A DNA stretch of 64,000 bases from Amycolatopsis balhimycina FH 1894 (GTDB lineage Bacteria; Actinomycetota; Actinomycetes; Mycobacteriales; Pseudonocardiaceae), in assembly GCF_000384295.1 (NCBI RefSeq), contig NZ_KB913037.1, positions 1,965,975 through 2,029,974 of the forward strand, read 5' to 3'. A program made the translations under genes and the position numbers. A model generated the notes under the pieces. The model had not been told where the DNA came from. It searched no databases and saw only the letters and a program-made list of their open reading frames with translations. Of the stretch, positions 57,419-64,000 are shown one piece after another (within the stretch, counting starts at the first letter, position 1; the number at the start of each line of letters is the position of its first letter).

Positions 57419-57447
57419 GTATCGACCACGAAAGTATCGAATGATAC
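57419..57447. promoter_or_regulatory. MarR sites before the nitroreductase gene
   Basis: GTATCG occurs at 57419-57424 and again within the inverted repeat GTATCGAATGATAC (57434-57447). The pair resembles the site at 56859. It lies 36 bp before the nitroreductase ATG, inside a low-G+C promoter-like stretch. Confidence 0.65.
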
Positions 57448-57482
57448 TGTCTCACTAGTAACCAACTAGGTGGAGGCGGACG

Positions 57483-58148
57483 ATGGACGTCTACGAGGCA
57501 GTCGAGAGCCGGCGGGCGGTGCGCGGGTTCACCGACCGGCCCGTGCCGGAGGAGACGCTGCGGCGGGTCCTGTCCGCCGCCGCTCAGGCTCCTTCCGGTT
57601 CGAACCTGCAGCCTTGGCGGAGCTACCTGCTGACCGGCGCGCCGCTGGCCGAGCTCAAGAAGCGGACCGGCGAGCGCCTGGCTGCCGGCGACCCCTGGGA
57701 CGAGCCGGAGTACGAGCAGTACCCGGCCACGCTGAAAACTCCGTACCGCGAGCGCCGGGCCGCTTTCGGCGAGCAGCGGTACGGTTCGCTCGGCATTCCC
57801 CGGGAGGACGTGGAAGCGCGCCAGCGCGCCGCTTCCGCGAACTGGGACTGTTTCGGCGCCCCGGCGGCCCTGTTCTGCTACCTCGACCGCGACCTGTGCC
57901 GGCCCCAGTGGTCCGACGCCGGGATGTACCTGCAGACCATCATGCTGCTGCTGCGCGCCGAAGGACTGCACAGCTGCCCGCAGATGGCGTGGGCGAAGTT
58001 CCACGAGACCGTCTCGGAGATCTTGTTGCCGCCGAAGGAACTTCTCCTCTTCTGCGGCCTGTCGATCGGGTTCGAAGACACCGCAGCCGACACGTACCGC
58101 ACGCCCCGGGCCCCGCTCGACCAGACAGTCACGTTCGTCGACGCCTGA
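57483..58148 (+). CDS. Nitroreductase-family flavoprotein
   Basis: A 221-residue FMN enzyme. AVESRRAVRGFTDRPV is the FMN-phosphate site, AAQAPSGSNLQPWR the second FMN contact, and the C-terminus keeps the usual GLSIGFED stretch. Enzymes of this group reduce nitroaromatics, quinones or enones with NAD(P)H. The ATG at 57483 has GGTGGAGG upstream. It precedes an azoreductase gene by 39 bases, both probably under the upstream MarR protein, forming a small redox-defence operon. Confidence 0.9.
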   Translation: MDVYEAVESRRAVRGFTDRPVPEETLRRVLSAAAQAPSGSNLQPWRSYLLTGAPLAELKKRTGERLAAGDPWDEPEYEQYPATLKTPYRERRAAFGEQRYGSLGIPREDVEARQRAASANWDCFGAPAALFCYLDRDLCRPQWSDAGMYLQTIMLLLRAEGLHSCPQMAWAKFHETVSEILLPPKELLLFCGLSIGFEDTAADTYRTPRAPLDQTVTFVDA

Positions 58149-58187
58149 CCACCTTTTCTTCCCCTTCAAGAAAATCCGGAGTAGATC

Positions 58188-58838
58188 ATGGCCACCTTGC
58201 TGCACCTGGACACGTCCGTCTGGCCGGAGTCCGTCTCCGCCTCCCGGCCGGTCACCGCCGCCTTCCGCAAGGCCTGGGAAGAGCAGCACCCGGACGGCAC
58301 CGTCGTCTACCGCGACCTCGCCGCCGAGCCGGTCCCCCACCTCGGCACGGCCGGCGCCGAGGCCGGGTTCGCCGACCCGGCCACCCACACCCCGGAGCAG
58401 GCCGCCGCCTTCTCCCGGCGCGTCGAACTGGCCGAGGAGCTGGAGCGCGCCGACGTCGTCCTCATCGCCGCCCCGATGTACAACCTCACGATCCCGTCGA
58501 CCCTGAAGGCATGGCTCGACCACATAGTCATCGCGGGACGGACTGCCGGTCCCGGCTCGTCGGTCGCCGGCACCCCGGTCCACGTCGTCGCCAGTCGGGG
58601 CGGCTCCTATGAACCGGGCACGCCTCGCGAGGGCACGGACTACGTCCGGAACTACCTGACGGCCGTCCTCGGCGGCACCATGGGGATGAAGGTCGACTTC
58701 ATCGTCCCCGAACTCACCAGGGCCCACCTCCACCCGGCCATGGCCGCGCTGGTCCCGAAAGCCGAAGCATCCCGGGCGAAGGCCCTCGAAGAGGCCGTGA
58801 TCAAGGGGAAGGCCGCCGCGCGGCACGCCGCTGCCTAG
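58188..58838 (+). CDS. FMN-dependent NADH-azoreductase-like protein
   Basis: A 216-residue flavodoxin-fold protein of the AzoR family. LLHLDTSVWPESVSASRPVT holds the FMN phosphate loop, APMYNLTIPSTLKAWLDHIV is the family signature around the isoalloxazine ring, and VASRGGSYEPGTPREG the second FMN contact. It reduces quinones or azo compounds by two electrons. It forms an operon with the nitroreductase. The C-terminal tail (AKALEEAVIKGKAAARHAAA) is a charged helix. Confidence 0.88.
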   Translation: MATLLHLDTSVWPESVSASRPVTAAFRKAWEEQHPDGTVVYRDLAAEPVPHLGTAGAEAGFADPATHTPEQAAAFSRRVELAEELERADVVLIAAPMYNLTIPSTLKAWLDHIVIAGRTAGPGSSVAGTPVHVVASRGGSYEPGTPREGTDYVRNYLTAVLGGTMGMKVDFIVPELTRAHLHPAMAALVPKAEASRAKALEEAVIKGKAAARHAAA

Positions 58839-58925
58839 GTCGTGGGAACGTCGCGGATGGATCATCGCGGGCTGCCATAATCGTGGCTGACCAGCGCAGA
58901 ACCACCGCGGCGAAAGCGGACCACG

Positions 58926-61613
58926 ATGGCGTTTCGAGGGCATTCCGGACTGGTGGGGCGGGGATCGGAGTGCCGAGTCCTCGATCAGCTGGCCGCGGCC
59001 GTTCGAGCCGGCGAAAGCCGCGTGCTCGTCATGCACGGCGCACCAGGAGCCGGCAAGACCGCCCTGCTGGAGTACCTGGAGAGCGCGGCGACCGGCGTCC
59101 GGGTCCTGCGTACGGCCGACCTCGAGTCCGAACTGGAGGTGGCCTACGCCACCCTCCACCACCTGTGCAAGCCACTGCTGAACCGGCTGCCTGACCTGCC
59201 CACGCCGCAACGCGAAGCGCTCGAGACGGTGTTCGAGATCCGAGCCGGCACCCCGCCGAACCGGTTCCTGGTCGGCCTGGCGATCCTCAGCCTCCTGTCG
59301 GACGTCTCGGCCGACGGCCCGGTGCTGTGCGTGATCGACAACGCGCAGTCGATGGACAGCGCCTCGGCGCAGGTCATCGGCTTCGTCGCCCGCCGGCTGC
59401 TGGCGGAGCCGGTCGCCCTCGTCCTCGCCACCCGCCACCGGGGCGGGGACCTGCTCGGGCTGCCGGAGCTGGCGGTAACCGGGCTCGGCGAAGCCGACGC
59501 CCACGCCCTCCTCGACTCGGCGGCCCACGCCGGCCTCGACCAGCACATCCGCGACCGGATCGTGGCCGAGGCCAAGGGCAACCCGCTCGCCCTGCTGGAA
59601 CTGCCTCGCGAGCTGACCGCCGGCCGGGCGGCGGGCGGGTTCGGCCTGCCGGACACCGGCACGCTGCCCAACCGGGTCGAGCGGAGCTTCCTGAAGCGGG
59701 TCGAGGAGCTCCCCGAGCAGGCTCGGCTGCTGCTCCTGGTCGCCGCCGCCGAGCCGGTCGGCGACCCCACCGTGGTGTGGCGCGCCGTCGAACGGCTGGG
59801 CGTCACGCCGGCGGCGGCCCTCGGCGAGACGGACGGGCTGCTGTCGTTCGACGTCCGCGTGACCTTCCGCCATCCGCTCGCACGATCGGCCGTGTACCGG
59901 GCCGCAGGGGACACAGACCGCCGGGCAGTGCACCTGGCTTTGGCCGAAGTCACCGACCCGGAGTCCGGCGAGGACCGGCGTGCCTGGCACCTGGCCTCCG
60001 CCGCCGCCGAACCGGACGAGCACGTTGCCGCAGAGCTCGAGCGGTCCGCCGGCCGGGCGCGGGCCCGCGGCGGCCTGGCCGCGGCCGCCGCCTTTCTTCA
60101 GCGATCCGTGGCGCTCACCGTCGACGCCACCCGCCGCGCCGAGCGTGCCGTGGCGGCCGCGGACGCCAGCGTCCGGGCAGGCGACCTCGCGGGCGCACGC
60201 CGGCTCGCCGACATCGCCGAAACCGAGGCGCCCAGCGAGTTCCTCCGCGGGCGAGCCCACCTGGTGCGGGGGCGTATCGCCCACGCGGCGGGCGACGACG
60301 ACGCCCCACGCTTGCTGCTGGCCGCCGCGCGGCGGCTGGAGCCCTTCGATCCGGCTCTCGCGCGGGAGACCTACCTGCTCGCCTGGGGTACCGCCGCGTC
60401 GGGGGCCGCGGACGACGAGAATCTCGTGGCGATCTCCCGGGCGATCCGGGAACTTCCCCCACCGGAAGGCGCTCCGCGGCCGCTCGACCTGGTGCTCACG
60501 GGCTGCGCGCTGCTCGTCACCGAGGGCCGGGCCGCCGCGATCGGCCCGTTGCGCACGGCGATGGCCGCGCTCGCGGACGTGCCCACCCCGGACTTGCTGA
60601 AGTGGGGCTGGGTGGCCTGCGGGGTGAGCCCCGCGGCCTGGGACGAGCAGGTCATGTGCGAGACGTACGCGAGGGCCGCCGAGGTGGCGCGCACCACGGG
60701 CAGCCTGACCGAGCTGCCCGTCTACCTCGCCTGCTTGGGATCGGCGAAGTCGGTGACCGGGGACTTCGCCGCCGCCGCGGCGACCTTCGCCGAAGCCGAG
60801 GCCGTCGCCACCGCCACCGGCTTGCCCGCTCCGCCGCACCCCCTCATCCTGAAAGCATTGCAGGGCAAGGAGCCTGCCGCGGCCGCACCGGCCGGCGGGC
60901 CGATCGCCCATTGGACGGCCGCGGTCCTCTACAACGGACTCGGCCGCTACGAGGAAGCGCTGTCGGCGGCCCGGGCCGGCGCGGAGGTCGCCCAGCTGAT
61001 CGTCTCGGTGTGGGTGCTGCCCGAGCTCGTCGAAGCGGCGGTGCGGGTGGGCGACGACAAGATCGCCCGCCGCGCGCTAGATCACCTGGCGGACGCGGCG
61101 GTCGGGTGCGACACGGACTGGGCGCGGGGGATCCTGGCTCGGTCACGGGCCCTGCTCGCCGGGAACGACACCTCCGACGACCTCTACCACGAGGCCATCG
61201 AGCGGTTGGGCCGGACGTTGTTGCGGCCCGATTTGGCCCGGGCGCACCTGCTGTACGGCGAGTGGCTGCGCCGCCGGACCCGGCGCGCCGATGCCCGGCA
61301 CCACCTTCGCACGGCGCACGACATGTTCGTCTCGATCGGCATGACAGCGTTCGCCGAGCGGGCCCGCGGCGAGCTGCTCGCCGTCGGAGAACTGGCGCGG
61401 AAGGGCACTGCCGGGGCCTCGCCGAGTGACGAGCTGACCCCGCAGGAACGGCAGATCGCCCTGCTCGTCCGGGAGGGCTTCTCCAATCCCGAAGTGGGTG
61501 CCCGGCTCTTCCTCAGCCCGAGGACGGTCGAGTGGCACCTCCGCAAGATCTTCACCAAGCTGTCGATCACCTCCCGGCGGCAGATCCGCGACGCCTTGCC
61601 GCACAACGAATGA
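58926..61613 (+). CDS. Large LuxR-family ATP-binding regulator (LAL)
   Basis: An 895-residue LAL regulator. The N-terminal AAA-like module has Walker A VMHGAPGAGKTALLEYL near residue 40 and Walker B VLCVIDNAQSMD near 140. A long TPR-like helical middle (about 350-820) follows. The C-terminal LuxR helix-turn-helix is ELTPQERQIALLVREGFSNP with LSPRTVEWHLRKIFTKLSIT. Such proteins activate secondary-metabolite or sugar genes in actinobacteria. It stands alone, followed by a strong repeat that may stop transcription. Its target could be the adjacent redox genes or a distant operon. Confidence 0.9.
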   Translation: MAFRGHSGLVGRGSECRVLDQLAAAVRAGESRVLVMHGAPGAGKTALLEYLESAATGVRVLRTADLESELEVAYATLHHLCKPLLNRLPDLPTPQREALETVFEIRAGTPPNRFLVGLAILSLLSDVSADGPVLCVIDNAQSMDSASAQVIGFVARRLLAEPVALVLATRHRGGDLLGLPELAVTGLGEADAHALLDSAAHAGLDQHIRDRIVAEAKGNPLALLELPRELTAGRAAGGFGLPDTGTLPNRVERSFLKRVEELPEQARLLLLVAAAEPVGDPTVVWRAVERLGVTPAAALGETDGLLSFDVRVTFRHPLARSAVYRAAGDTDRRAVHLALAEVTDPESGEDRRAWHLASAAAEPDEHVAAELERSAGRARARGGLAAAAAFLQRSVALTVDATRRAERAVAAADASVRAGDLAGARRLADIAETEAPSEFLRGRAHLVRGRIAHAAGDDDAPRLLLAAARRLEPFDPALARETYLLAWGTAASGAADDENLVAISRAIRELPPPEGAPRPLDLVLTGCALLVTEGRAAAIGPLRTAMAALADVPTPDLLKWGWVACGVSPAAWDEQVMCETYARAAEVARTTGSLTELPVYLACLGSAKSVTGDFAAAAATFAEAEAVATATGLPAPPHPLILKALQGKEPAAAAPAGGPIAHWTAAVLYNGLGRYEEALSAARAGAEVAQLIVSVWVLPELVEAAVRVGDDKIARRALDHLADAAVGCDTDWARGILARSRALLAGNDTSDDLYHEAIERLGRTLLRPDLARAHLLYGEWLRRRTRRADARHHLRTAHDMFVSIGMTAFAERARGELLAVGELARKGTAGASPSDELTPQERQIALLVREGFSNPEVGARLFLSPRTVEWHLRKIFTKLSITSRRQIRDALPHNE

Positions 61614-61646
61614 CCGTTCCCTGGTCCGAGCGGCCCCGGAGGTTGT

Positions 61647-61705
61647 GGCGTCGCGAATGACTCATTCGGGACGCCAGAGGTCCCCGATGAGTCATTCGCG
61701 ACGCC
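61647..61705. repeat. Intergenic palindromic repeat
   Basis: GGCGTCGCGAATGACTCAT (61647-61665) and its exact complement (61687-61705) flank 21 bases. The left part, read to 61675, is itself an almost perfect palindrome centred on GAATGACTCATTC. It sits between convergent genes and can act as a bidirectional terminator. Similar GAATGACTCATTC elements are, from memory, scattered in Amycolatopsis genomes. Confidence 0.75.
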
Positions 61706-61730
61706 GGACTCGCGTGACACGCCCGGCGGA

Positions 61731-62294
61731 TCACGCCTGGCGCAGCACCGCCTCGATCTCGAGGGTGATCTGCACCTTCTCGCCGACCACGACCCCACCG
61801 CCGTCGAGCGGCAGCTTGACCGTGACGCCGAAGTCGTTGCGGTCGATGGTCGTGGAAGCCGAGATGCCGGCCCGGGTGCCCCCGGCGGTGTCCGGCACGA
61901 TGCCGTTCACCTCCAGCGCCAGCGACACCGGCCGGGTGATGCCCTTGATGGTCAGGTCCCCGTCGGCGACGAGGCCGTCGCCGTCAACCCGCACGCCGGT
62001 CGAGCGGAAGGTCCAGAGCGGGTGGTTCTCCACGTCGAGGAACGAGGCCGAACGCACGTCCTTGTCCCGCCACTCGTTGCCCGTGTCCACCGACGCGGCC
62101 TCGACCGTGGCCGTGACCGACGAGCCGGTCACGTCTTCCCCGGTCACGATCCGGCCCGTGAACCGCCCGAACCGGCCGTGCACCTTGCTCACCATCATGT
62201 GCGGCACGGTGAAGGACACATCGGAGTGGACGGGGTCGACGTCCCAGATCCCCGCGATGTAGCCGGGAATCGAAATCTTCGCTGCCGTGGTCAT
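61731..62294 (-). CDS. YceI-family lipid-binding-like protein
   Basis: A 187-residue YceI protein without a signal peptide, so cytoplasmic. GIWDVDPVHSDVSFTVPHMM opens the lipocalin-like barrel, SVDTGNEWRDKDVRSASFLD is the family core, and DLTIKGITRPVSLALEV follows. Family members bind isoprenoids or other long lipophilic molecules. The ATG at 62294 overlaps the upstream stop as ATGA, so it is coupled to the NmrA-like gene. No catalytic motif. Confidence 0.9.
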   Translation of the reverse strand: MTTAAKISIPGYIAGIWDVDPVHSDVSFTVPHMMVSKVHGRFGRFTGRIVTGEDVTGSSVTATVEAASVDTGNEWRDKDVRSASFLDVENHPLWTFRSTGVRVDGDGLVADGDLTIKGITRPVSLALEVNGIVPDTAGGTRAGISASTTIDRNDFGVTVKLPLDGGGVVVGEKVQITLEIEAVLRQA

Positions 62295-63034
62295 TGCTGC
62301 GCGAGCCACTTGTCGAACGTGATCTCCCCGAGCCGGGCGTCCGGGCCGGGCAGCAGCGTCCGCTCCCCCAGCCGCACCCCGTAGTAGGTGGCCTGCTCGT
62401 CGACGACGACGTCACGGGGGTCACCCTTGGCCGCAAGGCCCTTGCGCACCAGCTCGGGCAGCTGGAACTGCTCCGGGCCGCCGATCTCGCGGAGCCCGTT
62501 CACCGGCTGCCCGATGGCGACGTGGCCGAGGCCGGCGGCGACATCCTCGGCGGCCATCGGCTGGATCAGCCCCGGCGGCAGGCGGACCACGCCGTCGACC
62601 GTGCTGATGTCCGCGATGGTCTTGACGAACTCGAAGAACTGGGTGGCGTGCACGATCGAGTACGCCTGGCCGGACTCGCGGATCAGCCGCTCCTGAACGC
62701 TTTTGGCGCGGAAGTAGCCCGACTCCAGCATCCGGTCCGTGCCGACCACCGACAGCGCCACGTAGTGCCCGACACCGGCCTTCGCCGCACACTCGAGCAG
62801 GTTGGTGGTGGAGGTCCGGAAGAACTCCAGCACCGGATCGTCGGCGAACGACGGCGAGTTCGACACGTCCACCACGACCGCGGCGCCGTCGAGCACCTCG
62901 GCCAGCCCTTCTCCGGTCAGGGTGTTCACCCCGGTGTTCGGGGCGGCGGCCACCGCCTCGTGACCGTGCTCGCCCAGTTTGCCGACCAGCTTCGAGCCGA
63001 TCAGCCCGGTTCCCCCGATTACGACGACCTTCAC
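62291..63034 (-). CDS. NmrA-like NAD(P)-binding protein (atypical SDR)
   Basis: A 247-residue atypical SDR. VKVVVIGGTGLIGSKLVGKL is the dinucleotide loop, GVGHYVALSVVGTDRMLESG replaces the usual catalytic region, and YFRAKSVQERLIRESG follows. Such proteins sense NAD(P) state or act as reductases. The GTG at 63034 has AAGGGA upstream and matches the family start. It is coupled to the YceI gene and diverges from the flavoprotein at 63281. Confidence 0.87.
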   Translation of the reverse strand: MKVVVIGGTGLIGSKLVGKLGEHGHEAVAAAPNTGVNTLTGEGLAEVLDGAAVVVDVSNSPSFADDPVLEFFRTSTTNLLECAAKAGVGHYVALSVVGTDRMLESGYFRAKSVQERLIRESGQAYSIVHATQFFEFVKTIADISTVDGVVRLPPGLIQPMAAEDVAAGLGHVAIGQPVNGLREIGGPEQFQLPELVRKGLAAKGDPRDVVVDEQATYYGVRLGERTLLPGPDARLGEITFDKWLAQQ

Positions 63035-63280
63035 GACATTTCCCTTCGTCCGGCGAACAGCTTCCGCAGCAAGGACAAGCCGGCGCGGGGATGTGTGACG
63101 CAGGAGGCAGTCACATCTGTGCGGGCCGCACTGTCCTGGTGGTGAAAGGTGCCCGGCCGAGCCGCGAGGTAAGAGCGAGAACACCGGGTTTCAGACGGCT
63201 CTCCGGAGTACGCGTCAAGCAGAGCGTGGCTGGTCCCACCCGCCGCCGGGCGCCTTCACCGGACGAGGAGAGGACCACGC

Positions 63281-64000
63281 ATGAACCCGACCGAGCGCAG
63301 GATCGCGACCTCCGCACTGGTGATCGGCACCGGCGGCTCCGGCCTGCGCGCCGCGATCCGGCTGGCCGAACGCGGCACCGAGGTGCTCCTGGTGGGCAAG
63401 CGGCCCAGCGCCGACGCCCACACCAACCTCGCCGCGGGCGGGATCAACGCGGCACTCGGCACCATGGACCCCGAGGACACCTGGCAGCAGCACGCCGCGG
63501 ACACGCTGCAGGAAAGCTACTTCCTCGCGGACCCGCGCACCGTCCGGATCGTCGCCGAGGGCGCCGCCCGGGGCATCGCGGAGCTGGAAAGCTGGGGCAT
63601 GCCGTTCGCCCGCGAGGCCGACGGGCGGGTCTCCCAGCGGTTCTTCGGCGCGCACACCTTCCGGCGGACCGCGTTCGCCGGCGACTACACCGGCCTGGAG
63701 ATCCAGCGGACCCTGGTGAACCGGGCCCGGCAGCTTTCCGTGCCGATCATCGACACGATGTACGTGACCCGGATCCTCACGCGCGACGGCGTCGTCTTCG
63801 GCGCCTACGGGTTCGACCTGGGCGACGGGACCCGGTACCTGATCCACGCCGACGCCGTGATCCTGGCGGCCGGCGGGCACACCCGGATCTGGCGGCGGAC
63901 CTCGTCACGGCGTGACGAGAACACCGGCGACTCGTTCCAGCTCGCCGTCACGGCGGGCGCGCGCATCCGCGACCCCGAGCTCGTCCAGTTCCACCCCTCC
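63281..64000 (+). CDS. FAD-dependent fumarate reductase/succinate dehydrogenase or L-aspartate oxidase-type flavoprotein, N-terminal part
   Basis: 240 residues to the window end. SALVIGTGGSGLRAAIRLAE is the FAD loop, HTNLAAGGINAALGTMDPED covers the flavin-attachment region, and RTAFAGDYTGLEIQRTLVNR with AVILAAGGHTRIW matches the family. The sequence around ARIRDPELVQFHPS is the standard substrate-domain entry. The covalent-FAD His of SdhA/FrdA is not obvious where expected, but HTNLAAGG keeps a His in that strand. ATG 63281 has GAGGAGAGG upstream. The rest lies beyond the window. Confidence 0.87.
   Translation, partial: MNPTERRIATSALVIGTGGSGLRAAIRLAERGTEVLLVGKRPSADAHTNLAAGGINAALGTMDPEDTWQQHAADTLQESYFLADPRTVRIVAEGAARGIAELESWGMPFAREADGRVSQRFFGAHTFRRTAFAGDYTGLEIQRTLVNRARQLSVPIIDTMYVTRILTRDGVVFGAYGFDLGDGTRYLIHADAVILAAGGHTRIWRRTSSRRDENTGDSFQLAVTAGARIRDPELVQFHPS

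Noticed and set aside
57483..58148. Thiazoline oxidase partner of the megasynthase
   Set aside because: It is an ordinary nitroreductase 30 kb away with its own MarR sites; the megasynthase has its own Ox domain.
57228..60911. A 1227-codon minus-strand open frame opposite the LAL regulator and azoreductase genes
   Set aside because: It spans several well-supported plus-strand genes and translates to repetitive, domain-less sequence. Shadow of codon bias.
1..64000. CRISPR array, tRNA or rRNA genes, riboswitch
   Set aside because: No regularly spaced repeats, no cloverleaf with TTCRANY-type arm, and no recognised riboswitch core found by reading both strands; a covariance-model search was not possible.

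Overview
This is a high-GC actinobacterial chromosome segment, most like Amycolatopsis or a relative in the Pseudonocardiaceae. The evidence is the strong G/C third-position bias, many GTG starts, frequent 4-bp GTGA/ATGA overlaps, and dense regulators (TetR, MarR, PadR, LuxR, LAL, STAND). The window reads as a secondary-metabolite locus followed by an accessory zone full of decayed genes. No tRNA, rRNA or CRISPR array was seen.

1-9.2 kb: tailoring genes. These are an amidohydrolase start (cut by the window edge), an O-methyltransferase, two more SAM methyltransferases, two FAD monooxygenases (one with damaged FAD motifs), two extended-SDR sugar epimerases (one like dTDP-L-rhamnose 4-epimerase), a PPOX/F420-type flavoprotein and a small ORF with a repeated WFYVP motif. 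The zone ends in a P450 that lacks its N-terminal half. 9.3-15.5 kb: a Tat-exported solute-binding protein and a MarR regulator linked by matching operator-like palindromes, a quinone oxidoreductase with PadR, several pseudogene fragments, and an MFS exporter.

15.99-30.81 kb: the core operon. A 3763-residue megasynthase has the order KS-AT-DH-MT-ER-KR-ACP-Cy-A-T-Ox. The adenylation pocket reads DLYNMSLIWK, one conservative change from a well-known cysteine code, so a highly reduced, possibly C-methylated acyl chain joined to a thiazole is the predicted scaffold. Downstream and translationally coupled are a possible 38-residue ORF, a stand-alone condensation domain without its HHxxxDG histidines, a Gfo/Idh/MocA oxidoreductase and a zinc-type alcohol dehydrogenase. 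No thioesterase is visible. Two convergent LuxR-type regulators with atypical receivers follow; their stop regions together form a perfect 13-bp inverted repeat. A STAND (HTH/NB-ARC/TPR) regulator lies beyond.

35-51 kb: accessory metabolism. There is an enoyl/quinone reductase with a two-HTH Lrp regulator, a secreted sedolisin protease, a sigma-factor/lipoprotein fusion remnant, an alpha/beta hydrolase and a decayed second copy, a cupin, two TetR/FAD-monooxygenase divergons, a metallo-beta-lactamase-fold protein, a membrane protein with a small HTH regulator behind a hairpin that overlaps its Shine-Dalgarno, and IS remnants.

51.3-56.1 kb: a compact three-gene operon of a CpXC-TPR-CHAT protease-like protein, a small zinc-ribbon-like protein and a membrane protein. 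It looks like a caspase-type conflict or signalling module. 56.9-64 kb: a MarR-controlled nitroreductase/azoreductase pair, a large LuxR-family ATPase regulator, YceI and NmrA-like genes, and the start of a fumarate-reductase/aspartate-oxidase-type flavoprotein cut by the window end.
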